This document shows positions 1 through 9,515 of a DNA stretch of 37,105 nt, one piece after another. Both the position numbers and the translations under genes were made by a program. The stretch is from an uncultured Mycobacteriaceae bacterium (GTDB taxonomy: Bacteria; Actinomycetota; Actinomycetes; Mycobacteriales; Mycobacteriaceae): assembly GCA_902826815.1 (NCBI GenBank), contig CADEGF010000049.1, forward strand, positions 17,723-54,827. Direction: 5' to 3'. Numbering within the stretch: position 1 is the first letter of the stretch; each line of letters starts with the position of its first letter. The notes below the pieces were generated by a model. The model made no database searches and was not told the origin of the DNA. It was given only the letters and a program-made list of their open reading frames with translations.

Positions 1-157
1 CCTCGGGATCCTCGGGATCCTCGACGGCCTCGACAGTCTCGGCGGCTTCGGCGGTGGATCCGTCCGGATCCTCCACGATCACCGTCAGCCCGTCAGGCTG
101 CGCCTCAGTCTCCTGAGTCTCTTCCGATATGTCGTCAGTAGTTGCATCGTCGGCCAC
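1..157 (-). CDS. rne: N-terminus of ribonuclease E/G (partial)
   Basis: Only the first 52 codons are in the window; the gene runs off the left edge. The GTG start at 157 is preceded by a good Shine-Dalgarno (GAGGAG, about 6 nt upstream). The visible peptide begins MADDATTDDISEET and is acidic and low in complexity, with repeated EDPEDPE-like runs; no catalytic domain is visible. The identification rests mainly on position: in mycobacteria rne (Rv2444c) lies directly downstream of ndk on the same strand. RNase E is the essential endonuclease of mRNA decay and rRNA processing, and mycobacterial forms carry long disordered acidic N-terminal extensions, which fits. The short GGGATCCTCG-type repeats at 1-30 are simply the codons of this acidic repeat. 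Confidence 0.65.
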   Translation of the reverse strand, partial: MADDATTDDISEETQETEAQPDGLTVIVEDPDGSTAEAAETVEAVEDPEDPE

Positions 158-453
158 GTATTCTCCTCAAGCCCCCGGGCGCGTCCTTGCGACGCGGCCA
201 CGCGAGGGCTTCCGCTATGGGCTCGGGTGGAATACTCCCGAGCTTGTTATGGTCTCGCTCCGGGCGATTCGCTTCCGAACCCACTCGGTGCCTGGCTGAA
301 TGATGGCTGGGACGGTCTGCGCCACACCACTGGTGAGCGGTGGTCGCGCTCGCCTAAGTCTTCATTCGGGCTTCCTGCCGTGGTATACGGCCGTCTACCC
401 GTAGCCAGTATCCCATACCAGTTGTCGTCGACGGACCAGGCTGGAGGATTCAG
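158..453 (-). promoter_or_regulatory. Long leader / promoter region of rne
   Basis: These 296 bases between ndk and rne hold no convincing gene. Small dyads are visible: GCGTC-CTTGC-GACGC at 181-195 and CACCA-C-TGGTG at 325-335. On the minus strand GATACT (412-407) could be a -10 element, with no clear -35. That would give an rne 5' untranslated region of roughly 240 nt. A long structured rne leader is the basis of autoregulation in E. coli; the same role here is inference. Confidence 0.4.
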
Positions 454-864
454 CTAGCGACCGGGGAACCAGAGTTCGATTTCGCGGGCGGCCGATTCCG
501 GCGAATCCGACCCGTGCACGATGTTCTCCTGGGTGACAAGTGCCAGGTCACCGCGGATTGAGCCGGTGGCGGCCTTCTCCACGGGATCGGTCCCGCCGGC
601 CAGTTGCCGGAAGGCCGCGATGGCCCGTGGACCCTCGACGATCGCCGCCACGACGGGGCCCGAGGTGATGAACTCGAGCAGCGAATCGAAGAAGGGTTTG
701 CCGTCGTGCTCGGCGTAATGCTTGCGGGCCAGATCGTCGCCGACGTCGCGCAGCTCCAGCGCGGCGATACTCAGCCCCTTGCGCTCGATACGGCCGATTA
801 CCTCGCCGATCAGGCGCCGCTGCACGCCGTCGGGCTTGATCAATACCAGGGTCCGCTCAGTCAC
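454..864 (-). CDS. ndk: Nucleoside diphosphate kinase
   Basis: A cytosolic enzyme of 136 residues, the normal family length, that transfers the gamma-phosphate from ATP to NDPs through a phosphohistidine. It begins [13 protein letters not shown], the typical NDK N-terminus, and carries the active-site motif NIVHGSDS with catalytic His117. The GTG start is fixed by the conserved N-terminus; no strong Shine-Dalgarno is seen. It is the last gene of the minus-strand run valS-folC-DUF4233-ndk, 39 bp after the DUF4233 stop, and precedes rne, the order found in M. tuberculosis (Rv2445c). Identification is secure. Confidence 0.97.
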   Translation of the reverse strand: MTERTLVLIKPDGVQRRLIGEVIGRIERKGLSIAALELRDVGDDLARKHYAEHDGKPFFDSLLEFITSGPVVAAIVEGPRAIAAFRQLAGGTDPVEKAATGSIRGDLALVTQENIVHGSDSPESAAREIELWFPGR

Positions 865-903
865 GGCCGACAGCGTACCTGCGCAAGCTCTCCGGACACG
901 TAA

Positions 904-1302
904 TCAATCGGGCGGGCGCTGTTGACCTGGCAGCAGGCCACGCTCCTGCCTGCGCTTCACCTCGCTGCGGAGATAGGTGATGAGTAGCCAGACGGCGGTG
1001 AACACCAACCCGATGAATCCGACGGCCCCTGACACCACCCAACCCGCGATCAGCAGCGGTTGGATGCCGAGATTCACCCAGATGGCCCACGGTCGACCCT
1101 GCAGTCCGGACAGCAGAATGAGGACGACGGCCAGGCCGATCAGATAGGTGCCGCTGACGGCGGTCAGCCCGCCGCCGGTCATCGCGACGACAGGTAGGGC
1201 GAGAAGTACGACGATGGCTTCAAGGATCAGCGTGCCCGCCATCACGCCGCGGAAGCTTTTCCACGGGTCCGGCGCGGCCGGCGTGTCGGGCTGATCGCTC
1301 AT
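904..1302 (-). CDS. DUF4233 membrane protein (Rv2446c-like)
   Basis: A small integral membrane protein of 132 residues with no known biochemical function. After a hydrophilic proline-rich N-terminus (about 1-17) there are four hydrophobic segments, near residues 20-42, 49-66, 70-88 and 90-110. The C-terminal tail is basic and then proline-rich (KRRQERGLLPGQQRPPD). Its ATG overlaps the folC stop as ATGA, so translation is probably coupled. The gene sits between folC and ndk in the order known from M. tuberculosis Rv2446c, which is the main support for the family call. No catalytic motif is visible. Confidence 0.85.
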   Translation of the reverse strand: MSDQPDTPAAPDPWKSFRGVMAGTLILEAIVVLLALPVVAMTGGGLTAVSGTYLIGLAVVLILLSGLQGRPWAIWVNLGIQPLLIAGWVVSGAVGFIGLVFTAVWLLITYLRSEVKRRQERGLLPGQQRPPD

Positions 1303-2762
1303 TGCGGATCCCGCCCGAAAAGCGTGCGCGCAACGCCTGCGGTGACTACCGACCCGGTGATGACGATGCCGCTGCCGGAGAAGCCTTCGCCGTCGTGGCC
1401 GATCTCTTCGACGAGCGCCGTCGCGGTCTCGATGGCGTCGGGCAGGCCTGCGGCCGTGATCACCCGCTCCGGTCCGAACCGCTCCTCGGCGCGCATCGCC
1501 AGGCTCTCGACATCGAGTGCGCGCGGCGACCCGTTCGCGGTGACGATGATCTGATCGAACACCGGCTCGAGCGCGGCCAGGATGCCGTCGGCATCCTTTT
1601 CAGCCATCACCGCCACGATGCCGACGAGGAACCTGAAGTCGAACTCCTCGGCAATCGTCGCCGCCAGGGCCGCCGCACCCGCCGGGTTATGCGCGGCATC
1701 GATGAAAACCGTTGGCGCGCTGCGCATCCGTTCCAGCCGACCCGGGCTGACAGCGGCGGCGAATCCGGCGCGTACCGCATCGATGTCGAGCTGCCTGTCG
1801 GCTCCCGCGCCGAAGAACGCCTCGACCGCTGCCAGCGCGACGGCGGCATTGTGTGCCTGGTGCGCACCGTGCAGCGGAAGGAATATCTCCGAGTACACGC
1901 CGCCGAGGCCCTGCAGCTCGAGCATCTGACCGCCGATCGCCACCTTCCGGCCCAGCACCGCGAACTCGGCATCCTCGCGGGCGACCGCGGCGTCGGCGCG
2001 CACGGTTTCGGCGAGCACCACCTCCATGGCCTCAGGCACCTGCCTGCCGATCACCACGACGGTGCTCAGATCCGTGCCCACGGGCACTATCTCGTCCTTC
2101 TGCCTGGCGATGATCCCGGCCTTCTCCGCTGCGATATCGGCGATCTCGGTGCCCAGGTACTCGGTGTGGTCGACTCCGATCGGCGTGATCACGGCGACCG
2201 GCGCGTCGACGACGTTGGTGGCATCCCACCGGCCACCCATGCCGACCTCGACGACAGCCACGTCGATCGGCGCGTCGGCGAAGGCGGCGAACGCCATCGC
2301 GGTGACGACCTCGAACTTGCTCAGTCGCGGTCCAGCCTTCCCCAGGAGACCCGCTTCGGATTGTTTGTCCACCAACGCGACGAACGGTTCGATCTCTTCG
2401 TACGTCGCGACGTACTGCGCGGGGGTGATCGGCTTGTTGTCGATCGCGATGCGCTCCACGGCGGACTGCAGGTGCGGGCTCGTCGTCCGTCCGGTGCGAC
2501 GGTGCAGCGCGGTCAACAGCGCGTCCACCATGCGCGCCACCGATGTCTTGCCGTTGGTGCCTGCGATATGGATGGACGGGTAACCGCGCTGCGGCGACCC
2601 GAGCTGTTCCATCAACGCGGAAATGCGCGCCGTACTCGGTTCGAGCTTGGTCTCGGGCCACCGCTGGTCAAGGAGATGCTCGACCTGCAGCAGCGATGCG
2701 ATCTCGTCCGGCGTCGGGATGGGCTCGGCCTCATCTCGGGGGTCAGGCGGCTCCGACGTCAT
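1299..2762 (-). CDS. folC: Folylpolyglutamate / dihydrofolate synthase
   Basis: A cytosolic Mur-ligase-family enzyme of 487 residues that adds glutamate to dihydropteroate or folates using ATP. The P-loop IAGTNGKTS lies at residues 66-74. Further family motifs are TSPHLQ (substrate loop), [27 protein letters not shown] and, in the C-terminal domain, [11 protein letters not shown]. The N-terminus has an acidic, proline-rich extension of about 22 residues, as in other mycobacterial FolC proteins. The ATG overlaps the valS stop by 4 bp and the folC stop overlaps the DUF4233 start by 4 bp, so three genes are translationally chained. Corresponds to Rv2447c in gene order. Confidence 0.96.
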   Translation of the reverse strand: MTSEPPDPRDEAEPIPTPDEIASLLQVEHLLDQRWPETKLEPSTARISALMEQLGSPQRGYPSIHIAGTNGKTSVARMVDALLTALHRRTGRTTSPHLQSAVERIAIDNKPITPAQYVATYEEIEPFVALVDKQSEAGLLGKAGPRLSKFEVVTAMAFAAFADAPIDVAVVEVGMGGRWDATNVVDAPVAVITPIGVDHTEYLGTEIADIAAEKAGIIARQKDEIVPVGTDLSTVVVIGRQVPEAMEVVLAETVRADAAVAREDAEFAVLGRKVAIGGQMLELQGLGGVYSEIFLPLHGAHQAHNAAVALAAVEAFFGAGADRQLDIDAVRAGFAAAVSPGRLERMRSAPTVFIDAAHNPAGAAALAATIAEEFDFRFLVGIVAVMAEKDADGILAALEPVFDQIIVTANGSPRALDVESLAMRAEERFGPERVITAAGLPDAIETATALVEEIGHDGEGFSGSGIVITGSVVTAGVARTLFGRDPQ

Positions 2763-5413
2763 TTAAGCGAAGCCAGCCTCGTCTTGATCCGCTCGACCTC
2801 GTCACTGGCCAGGGCCTGCCGACCCTTGATCTTCTCGACGACATCGGCGGGGGCCTTCGCAAGGAAGGCGTCGTTGTCGAGCTTGGCGCTGGTGCCTTTG
2901 AGCTCCTTCTCCGCTGCGGCCAGATCCTTCTCCAGCCTGCGCCGCTCCGCGGCCACGTCGACGGTTCCCGACGTGTCCAGTTCGACGACGACGGTGCCGC
3001 GCGTCAGCCGCACCTCGACCGAGGCCGTCGGCGCGAACCCGTCGCCGGCCGGCGTCAGCCACGCCAGCGACGTCACCGCAGGTATCTGCGAGTCGAGGTC
3101 GGCGGTGGAGATATCGCCAAGCCGCGCAGGCACCTTCTGCCGATCGGCCAGCCCCTGGTCACTGCGGAACCGGCGCACCTCGGTGACCAGCTTCTGCATG
3201 TCGGCGATCCGTTGCCCCGCAGCCTGATCCAGCGCGAAGCCGGACGGTGTCGGCCACTGCGCGATGACCACCGACTCGCCACCGGTGAGCGCCTTCCACA
3301 GCGTCTCGGTGACGAACGGCATCACCGGGTGAAGCAGTTTCAGCAGCGTGTCGAGGACCGCGGCTAGCACCGCCGTCGTATGCGCGATACCCCCTGCGAG
3401 TTGAACCTTCGCCAGCTCGACGTACCAGTCGCAGAACTCATCCCATGCGAAGTGGTAGAGCGATTCGCAGGCGCGGCTGAACTCGTAGTTGTCGAACGCC
3501 GAATCCACTTCCGCGCGAACCTCTTCCGCGCGGCCGAGAATCCAGCGGTCTGCGTCGGTGAGAGCTGCCGCATCGGGCAGCAGCGCGGGGGCGGCGCCGT
3601 TCATCAACGCGAAGCGGGTGGCGTTGAACAGCTTGGTGGCGAAGTTTCGCGACGCGCGAGCGTGGTCCTCGCCGATCGACAAGTCGCCGCCTGGGCTGGC
3701 GCCGCGGGCGAGGGTGAAGCGAAGCGCGTCGGCCCCGAACGTCTCCACCCAGTCCAGCGGATCGATACCGTTGCCCCGCGACTTGCTCATCTTGCGGCCG
3801 AACTCATCGCGAATGAGGCCGTGCAGGAAGACGTTTTCGAACGGCACCTGTGGTCCGCGCTCACCGCCGAGCGTGATCGCCGGGTCGTCGGCGACGAAAA
3901 GGCCGAACATCATCATCCTGGCCACCCAGAAAAAGATGATGTCGTAACCGGTCACCAGCACACTGGTCGGATAGAACTTGGCCAGTTCCGGCGTGCGGTC
4001 CGGCCAACCCATCGTGGAGAACGGCCACAGTGCCGAGGAGAACCAGGTGTCCAATACGTCGGGATCCTGTTCCCAGCCATCGGGTGGGGTCTCATCCGGT
4101 CCGACGCAGACGGTTTCGCCGTTCGGCCCGTGCCAGACCGGGATGCGGTGGCCCCACCACAGCTGACGCGAGATGCACCAGTCGTGCATGTTGTCTACCC
4201 AGGCGAACCAGCGCGGTTCCAGGCTCGGCGGATGAATCACGGTGTGCCCGTTGCGCACCGCGTCGCCCGCGGCCTTCGCAAGTGACTCGACCTTGACCCA
4301 CCATTGCAGCGACAGCCGCGGCTCGATGGCTTCCCCGCTACGCTCGGAGTGCCCGACGCTGTGCAGATAGGGTCGCTTCTCCTCGACGATCCTGCCGTCG
4401 GCGGCCAGCGCCTCGCGAATCGCGACGCGCGCGTCGAACCGGTCTATCCCGTCGAATTCGGTTCCGGTGTCGGCGATCCGGCCTTTGGTATCCATCATCG
4501 ACGGCATCGACAGCTGGTGTCGTAGCCCGATCTCGAAGTCGTTCGGATCGTGAGCGGGTGTGACTTTCACAGCGCCGGTGCCGAATTCGGGATCGACATG
4601 TTCGTCGGCGACGATGATCAACTCGCGACCCTCGACGAACGGGTGCGGCAGTGTCGTGCCGACGAGGCTGCGGTAGCGGTCGTCGTCGGGGTGCACCGCG
4701 ATCGCGGTGTCACCGAGCATCGTCTCGAGCCGGGTGGTGGCCACGACGATGTGCGGTTCGCTGTCGTCGAGTGACCCGTAGCGGAACGAAACCAGCTCGC
4801 CCTCGACGTCGGAGTAGGTGACCTCGAGGTCCGAGATCGCGGTCTCCAGCACCGGCGACCAGTTCACCAGCCGCTCGGCCTGATAGATCAGCCCGGCGTC
4901 GTAGAGCCGTTTGAAGATGGTTCGCACCGCGCGGGACAGCCCGTCGTCCATCGTGAAGCGGTCCCGGCTCCAGTCCACCCCGTCGCCGAGCCTGCGCATC
5001 TGGGCGCCGATCGTGCCGCCGGAGTCGTGCTTCCAGTCCCAGACCTTGTCGATGAACAGCTCGCGGCCGAAGTCCTCCTTGGTCTTGCCGTCGACGGCCA
5101 GCTGTTTCTCCACCACCGACTGGGTGGCGATACCCGCGTGGTCCATGCCGGGCAGCCAGAGCACCTCGAAGCCCTGCATCCGCCTGCGCCGGGTCAGCGC
5201 GTCCATCAGCGTGTGGTCGAGGGCATGCCCCATGTGCAGGCTGCCGGTGACGTTCGGCGGCGGAAGCACAATCGAATACGGCGGCTTATCGCTCGCAGGA
5301 TCGGCCCTGAAGTAGCCGGCGTCGACCCAGCTCTGATAGAGCTCGCTCTCTACCTCGCCCGGATCCCACGACTTGGGAAGGGCGTCGGTCGATGGCTTGG
5401 GGCTGGCGGTCAC
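2759..5413 (-). CDS. valS: Valyl-tRNA synthetase
   Basis: A class Ia aminoacyl-tRNA synthetase of 884 residues, normal length, charging tRNA-Val in the cytosol. The HIGH motif appears as HMGH at residues 60-63 within [14 protein letters not shown]. The CP1 editing domain shows [12 protein letters not shown] (about 226-237) and HDPNDFEIG (288-296). The KMSKS loop is intact at 541-545. The C-terminal 70 residues are charged and heptad-like ([20 protein letters not shown]), the usual ValRS tRNA-binding coiled coil. It heads the minus-strand operon with folC, overlapping it by 4 bp. Corresponds to Rv2448c. Confidence 0.98.
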   Translation of the reverse strand: MTASPKPSTDALPKSWDPGEVESELYQSWVDAGYFRADPASDKPPYSIVLPPPNVTGSLHMGHALDHTLMDALTRRRRMQGFEVLWLPGMDHAGIATQSVVEKQLAVDGKTKEDFGRELFIDKVWDWKHDSGGTIGAQMRRLGDGVDWSRDRFTMDDGLSRAVRTIFKRLYDAGLIYQAERLVNWSPVLETAISDLEVTYSDVEGELVSFRYGSLDDSEPHIVVATTRLETMLGDTAIAVHPDDDRYRSLVGTTLPHPFVEGRELIIVADEHVDPEFGTGAVKVTPAHDPNDFEIGLRHQLSMPSMMDTKGRIADTGTEFDGIDRFDARVAIREALAADGRIVEEKRPYLHSVGHSERSGEAIEPRLSLQWWVKVESLAKAAGDAVRNGHTVIHPPSLEPRWFAWVDNMHDWCISRQLWWGHRIPVWHGPNGETVCVGPDETPPDGWEQDPDVLDTWFSSALWPFSTMGWPDRTPELAKFYPTSVLVTGYDIIFFWVARMMMFGLFVADDPAITLGGERGPQVPFENVFLHGLIRDEFGRKMSKSRGNGIDPLDWVETFGADALRFTLARGASPGGDLSIGEDHARASRNFATKLFNATRFALMNGAAPALLPDAAALTDADRWILGRAEEVRAEVDSAFDNYEFSRACESLYHFAWDEFCDWYVELAKVQLAGGIAHTTAVLAAVLDTLLKLLHPVMPFVTETLWKALTGGESVVIAQWPTPSGFALDQAAGQRIADMQKLVTEVRRFRSDQGLADRQKVPARLGDISTADLDSQIPAVTSLAWLTPAGDGFAPTASVEVRLTRGTVVVELDTSGTVDVAAERRRLEKDLAAAEKELKGTSAKLDNDAFLAKAPADVVEKIKGRQALASDEVERIKTRLASLK

Positions 5414-5480
5414 CGCGCCATTCTATGGACTGCGGTGCGCCAGCCCCCACTTCAGGGTTTGAGCCGGCCCGGCCGCCGCC

Positions 5481-6107
5481 CTACTTCTTGCCGCCCAGGA
5501 GGCCACCAAGGATCTCGCCGATCGCGTTGTTTCCTCCGCCGCCACCCGCGCCGCCGAGGATGCCACCGAGGATGCTGCCGAGCGGGTTGTTCCCGCCGCC
5601 GCCACCACCGGCACCGCCGAGGATGCTGCCGAGGATGTCACCGAGGCCGCCGCCGCCCGCCGCCTGCTGCTGGGCAGGCGCCGCGCCGCCACCGCCGCCG
5701 CGGTTGGTGAGCTGCTTGCCGATGTAGGCCAGCACGATCGGCGCGAGGATGGGCAGCAACTTCTGGATCAGGCCTGCGCCACCGGCTCCCTGTCCGGCGA
5801 GTGCCGACGCGACGGCGTTGCTGTCATTGCCGCCGAACAGCGTTGCGACCAGGTTGTCGCCCTGCTTCTCGTCCACCTGGTCGACGTTGACCCCGCCGTC
5901 GAGCAGGCCGCTGGCGCCTTGCTCTGCCACTGCCGACTCGAGCTTGCTCGAGTCGATCTCATTCGAGTGGACGTTCTCAGCAAGCCCGCCCACGAGCGCG
6001 GGAACCAACGTCTGAATGGCGTTGTTCACCTCGCCTTGATCTGCACCGATTTTGCTCGCGATGTCCGCTACGGGGATCTGCGCGAAGAGTTCGTCGAGAC
6101 CTGCCAT
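5481..6107 (-). CDS. DUF937 (YidB-like) protein with glycine-rich repeat tail
   Basis: A 208-residue protein. Residues 1-135 resemble the DUF937 family: an N-terminal helical unit (MAGLDELFAQIPVADIA), GEVNNAIQTLVPALVGGLAEN, and a hydrophobic segment at about 112-130 (LIQKLLPILAPIVLAYIG). The remainder is a low-complexity tail with three imperfect repeats of an ILGG(I/L)LGGAGGGGGNN type (about 155-174, 176-194 and 196-206), ending KK. No signal peptide or catalytic motif is seen. It is separated from valS by 67 bp and from the reductase upstream by 91 bp. It is not part of the Rv2444c-Rv2455c order I recall, so it appears to be an insertion relative to M. tuberculosis. Function unknown. Confidence 0.8.
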   Translation of the reverse strand: MAGLDELFAQIPVADIASKIGADQGEVNNAIQTLVPALVGGLAENVHSNEIDSSKLESAVAEQGASGLLDGGVNVDQVDEKQGDNLVATLFGGNDSNAVASALAGQGAGGAGLIQKLLPILAPIVLAYIGKQLTNRGGGGGAAPAQQQAAGGGGLGDILGSILGGAGGGGGGNNPLGSILGGILGGAGGGGGNNAIGEILGGLLGGKK

Positions 6108-6198
6108 TGTCGTGTTCCACCTTCATTGCTGGGTAACGCGTTCCGAATACGACCCTAGTCCACATGATCTTGGATCACAGGTGTTCTGCGCTCGCAGA

Positions 6199-7452
6199 TC
6201 AATTCATCCGGGACGTCTCCAATGACACACCGGCAGCGGGGAATCGAGCCAGCAGCGCATCGCCCATCGCCGCCGCGGGCGTCAATACGCCGAGCAGATC
6301 GGAGAGCCGGTCGCGATCCAGCGCCAGCGCCAGACCGCTTTCGCCCAGCAGCACCGAGGTGGCCTTGTAGCCGGGATCGCCCTCCTGCGACATCGTGGTC
6401 CGGTAGCGCGCCCCCATCGTCGTGGTGGTGTAGGTCTCGACGGTGTAGTGACCCCGTTCGCGAGTGCGTTCGCTAGGGCCGGTGCCCGGTTTCGGCAGAA
6501 CCCGTTCGATGAGCTTGTCCGGCACCTTGTCAAGGAATCGGGTGCCCAACGCCACCGATGCCGCATTTCCACCTGCAGCGAGAGCCGCCGCTACCGGCGC
6601 AACGAACGATCGGCCCATCGCCATCTGTTCGCCGTACTCGAGCCGGCGACCATACGCATAGTCAAGTAATGCGTTGCTGCGTCTGACAATTCGGGTGTTG
6701 ACGACAGCCATCACAAACGGGCCGACCCAGTACCCGTCGAGTTCCGGCGCGATATCGCCTCCCCGCCGCCAACGCATGTCCGACTGCCCGCCGAGTTCGG
6801 GTTCGGCGCTGCGGTCGGGCGACAATGTATAGGGGTCGTTCATGATCCGCCGCACCTCGGAATCGAGGGAGGCGGCGCGCATCACTTCGACCATCGATGC
6901 GGCCGTACCGCCCGAAACCCCTGCCCGCAACGATCGCACCACCATATTGGTGTCGCCGAGCTGGCCTGCTTGGTCCTGCTCCGCACGCCGGTACAGCGCG
7001 AAAACGGTGAGATCCGAAGGAATGGAATCGAATCCACACGAGTGCACGATTCGCGCGCCGGTATCCATCGCCTGCTTGTGATAGAGGTCGATGCTCTCGC
7101 GAATGAAGTTGGTTTCCCCCGTGAGATCGGCGTAGTCGGTTCCCGCCGCAGCGCAGGCCGCCACCAGCGGCAGCCCGTATTTTGCATACGGGCCGACCGT
7201 CGTCACCACCACCTGGGCCTGGGCGGCCATCGCGTTGAGCGTCGACGGTTGTGACGCGTCCGCGGTGAGCAGCGGCCAGGATTGGGCGTTGTCCCCCAAC
7301 GCCTCCCGAACGGCGAGCAGCTTGTCGCGCGACCGACCCGCGAGTGCGATTCGCGCGTCGCCGCCCGCCTTGGCCAGGTACTCCGCGGTCAATTTCCCCG
7401 CGAACCCCGTCGCGCCGTACAGGACGATGTCAAACTCACGGGAAGACGTCAT
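6199..7452 (-). CDS. Saccharopine dehydrogenase-like oxidoreductase (Rv2449c-like)
   Basis: A protein of 417 residues starting MTSSREFDIVLYGATGFAG. The ATG at 7452 is chosen because the conserved nucleotide-binding motif GATGFAG starts only 12 residues later; the open frame upstream of it is not conserved-looking. The N-terminal half is a Rossmann fold with LAGRSRDKL, VVTTVGPYAKYGLPLVAACA, GTDYADLTGE and CGFDSIPSDL, hallmarks of the trans-acting enoyl reductase / saccharopine dehydrogenase-like group found in actinobacteria. Mycobacterial relatives of this group act on complex lipids, for example Rv2953 in phenolglycolipid synthesis, but the substrate of this paralogue is unknown to me. It keeps the Rv2449c position upstream of valS. 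Confidence 0.88.
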   Translation of the reverse strand: MTSSREFDIVLYGATGFAGKLTAEYLAKAGGDARIALAGRSRDKLLAVREALGDNAQSWPLLTADASQPSTLNAMAAQAQVVVTTVGPYAKYGLPLVAACAAAGTDYADLTGETNFIRESIDLYHKQAMDTGARIVHSCGFDSIPSDLTVFALYRRAEQDQAGQLGDTNMVVRSLRAGVSGGTAASMVEVMRAASLDSEVRRIMNDPYTLSPDRSAEPELGGQSDMRWRRGGDIAPELDGYWVGPFVMAVVNTRIVRRSNALLDYAYGRRLEYGEQMAMGRSFVAPVAAALAAGGNAASVALGTRFLDKVPDKLIERVLPKPGTGPSERTRERGHYTVETYTTTTMGARYRTTMSQEGDPGYKATSVLLGESGLALALDRDRLSDLLGVLTPAAAMGDALLARFPAAGVSLETSRMN

Positions 7453-7463
7453 GGCTGGCGACG

Positions 7464-9452
7464 CTACCCCAGCGCCTCTGGCAGCTCGCGGGTCTCGCCG
7501 AGCAGGTGCTGGGCCAGGAAAGCGTCGACCACCTGGTACCAGAGCTTCGCGTTCTGCGGGGTGAGCACCCAGTGGTTCTCCGACGGAAAGTACAGAAAGC
7601 GGTGCGGGCTGGTGCCGTCGTCGGCCGCGGGCAATCCCGATTCGGTGAGCAACTCGTACCACAGCCGAAGCGCCTCACCGATCGGTACGCGATAGTCCTT
7701 GTCGCCGTGGATGACGAGCAGTGGAGTGCGGATCTGCGCGACGGAGTGGTGCGGCGAGTTGGCCGTCGCCATATCCCTCGTCATCTCGCGCACCCAGTAG
7801 TAGGCGGCGTCGGTCGTCGAGTTGAACTGGTCGAGCGCCCACAGGCTGGCATGGGTGACGATCGCGTCGAACCGGTCGGTGTGGCCCGCGATCCAGTTCG
7901 CCATGTATCCGCCGAAGGAGCCACCCATCGCGGCGGTGCGCGAAGCATCGACGCGCGGGTGCGCACACGCGGCGTCGGTCGCGGCCATCAGGTCGCCGTA
8001 CGGTGCGCCACCCCAATTGCCCCAGCCGCGCTGAATGAAGTCCTGTCCGTAGCCGGTGGACAACGCAGGGTCGGGCAGCAGCACGGCGTACCCACGCGCC
8101 GCCAGCACCCACGGATTCCACCGCCAATGCCAGGAGTTCCAGCTCGCCAAGGGGCCGCCGTGTACCCAGAGGACGAGCGGAGCGGGCGTCTCGTCGTCCG
8201 GCAGGACCAGCCACGACCGCACCGTCGTTCCGTCGCCGGTCGTCGCAACCACCTCGGTGAGTGAGCCGGGCAAGGACGGCGGTTCGACGCACGGCAGGGC
8301 TGTCACCTCGCCGTCGCGGTCGATGCGCACCGGATGCGGCGGCACCGCGTACGAACTGCGCAGCGCGAAGACGACACCGCCGGGGGCAGGTGTCACGTCG
8401 GTGTAGGCGAAGTCGTCGTCGGTCACCGCCTCGACCGAGCCGTCGCCGATGCGGATCCGGAACACCGGGCGGCGACCGCGGTCGTCGGCGGTGACGAACA
8501 GTTCCTCGCCGTCGTGCGACCACGTGACCGAAGCGGGCCAGCGATCCCAGTCCACCGGGAGATCCGTGATGTCATCGCCAAACCCCAAGCAGCTCAGGCT
8601 GATTCGCGGTGCACGCTGCGGCGTTGAGTACGACTCCCGAAGGAACGCCACCGCCGACCCATCCGGCGAGATGGTCGGACTGAACAGATCGGCGCCGGCC
8701 TCGTCGGCGATGACAGTGCGTTCCCCGGAGGCGACGTCGATACGCACCAGCACGGAGTGCAGTGACGCATCCGGCGCCGACCGCTGCCACGACGTGACCA
8801 CGAAGCTGCCGTCGTCGCTGATGTCGAAGTCGGCGTCGCGCAGCGCGCCACCCGGCGCCGGTGTGAGATCGGTCGGCGTGGAATCGCCGCCGTGATCGAG
8901 TGCGAGGAGGTGCGGTGCGCCAGGGCCGAGGTCGGAGTCCCAGTGCCGGACCGGATAGCCGGTGTGCAGGATCGCGGTGACCTTGTTGTCCTTGCGCAGT
9001 TTCCGCAGCCTGCGGTCGTCGTCGACGCTGTCGGCCGACGGCAGCAATGGTGCGCGCACCACGACCCGCGCCGCGTCGCGTGCCGCCAGGACGGCTTCGA
9101 CGCCGCCGGGCAGCGCGAGAACCTCGACGGCCTCGCCGCCCGCGGCGGGCAGCTTCCACAGCGCCGCGGGCGGTTCGTCGTCGTCCTCGGTCGGCCGTAC
9201 CGCGACGAACAACAGGTCGCCGTTTGCGGTGAAGACCGGCGCCGACTCACCCTTGGCGCCTCTGGTCAACCTGCGGGCCTCGGCGCGGCCGTCGCGGTCG
9301 AGTTCCCACACCGCGGTGACGTACTCGGTGCGCTTCTCGTTGAGCTCGCTGATCGTCGTCACTACCCGCGAGCCGTCCACCGACACCGCAAGACCGGACA
9401 CCCGCCGCAGCGCGAAGTAGGCGTCGAGATCGACGAACGGGTTTTCGGTCAT
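7464..9452 (-). CDS. S9-family serine peptidase (prolyl oligopeptidase / acylaminoacyl peptidase type)
   Basis: A protein of 662 residues starting MTENPFVDLDAYFALRR at 9452; the longer open frame extends into the divergent regulator and is not used. Residues 1 to about 400 form a repeated beta-propeller-like region with many PDG/SHDG motifs. The C-terminal alpha/beta hydrolase domain has the nucleophile motif GGSFGGY (Ser512), the acid in HGDKDYRVP (Asp586) and the catalytic His in ENHW (His627). All three triad residues are present. No signal peptide is seen, so it is probably cytosolic and cleaves short or N-acylated peptides. It ends 11 bp before the Rv2449c-like gene. A palindrome between it and the divergent HxlR regulator suggests shared control. 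Confidence 0.9.
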   Translation of the reverse strand: MTENPFVDLDAYFALRRVSGLAVSVDGSRVVTTISELNEKRTEYVTAVWELDRDGRAEARRLTRGAKGESAPVFTANGDLLFVAVRPTEDDDEPPAALWKLPAAGGEAVEVLALPGGVEAVLAARDAARVVVRAPLLPSADSVDDDRRLRKLRKDNKVTAILHTGYPVRHWDSDLGPGAPHLLALDHGGDSTPTDLTPAPGGALRDADFDISDDGSFVVTSWQRSAPDASLHSVLVRIDVASGERTVIADEAGADLFSPTISPDGSAVAFLRESYSTPQRAPRISLSCLGFGDDITDLPVDWDRWPASVTWSHDGEELFVTADDRGRRPVFRIRIGDGSVEAVTDDDFAYTDVTPAPGGVVFALRSSYAVPPHPVRIDRDGEVTALPCVEPPSLPGSLTEVVATTGDGTTVRSWLVLPDDETPAPLVLWVHGGPLASWNSWHWRWNPWVLAARGYAVLLPDPALSTGYGQDFIQRGWGNWGGAPYGDLMAATDAACAHPRVDASRTAAMGGSFGGYMANWIAGHTDRFDAIVTHASLWALDQFNSTTDAAYYWVREMTRDMATANSPHHSVAQIRTPLLVIHGDKDYRVPIGEALRLWYELLTESGLPAADDGTSPHRFLYFPSENHWVLTPQNAKLWYQVVDAFLAQHLLGETRELPEALG

Positions 9453-9472
9453 GCGATGTTCGTAGCACAGGT

Positions 9473-9499
9473 CAGTAAGTTTGATTTTCAAACTGACTG
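9473..9499. promoter_or_regulatory. Palindromic operator candidate between peptidase and HxlR gene
   Basis: Imperfect palindrome CAGTAAGTTTGA-TTT-TCAAACTGACTG with 12-bp arms, 11 of 12 matching, centred in the 63-bp gap between the divergent starts at 9452 and 9516. The inner arms AGTTTGA/TCAAACT are perfect. Size and position suit a dimeric winged-helix repressor, most simply the adjacent HxlR protein acting on both promoters. Confidence 0.6.
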
Positions 9500-9515
9500 C
9501 GGGCACACTGGCGCC

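Noticed and set aside
1-30. Tandem CCTCGGGAT-like repeat at the left edge
   Set aside because: It is explained by repeated Glu-Asp-Pro codons in the acidic N-terminus of the rne product, so it is not an independent DNA repeat element.
227-457. Plus-strand open frame (76 codons) in the rne leader
   Set aside because: Antisense to the expected rne leader, no domain, and runs into the end of ndk.
1302-3227. Open frame of 641 codons on the plus strand across folC and valS
   Set aside because: It is antisense to two well-identified genes, its arginine/aspartate-rich translation has no recognisable domain, and such frames are common opposite GC-rich genes.
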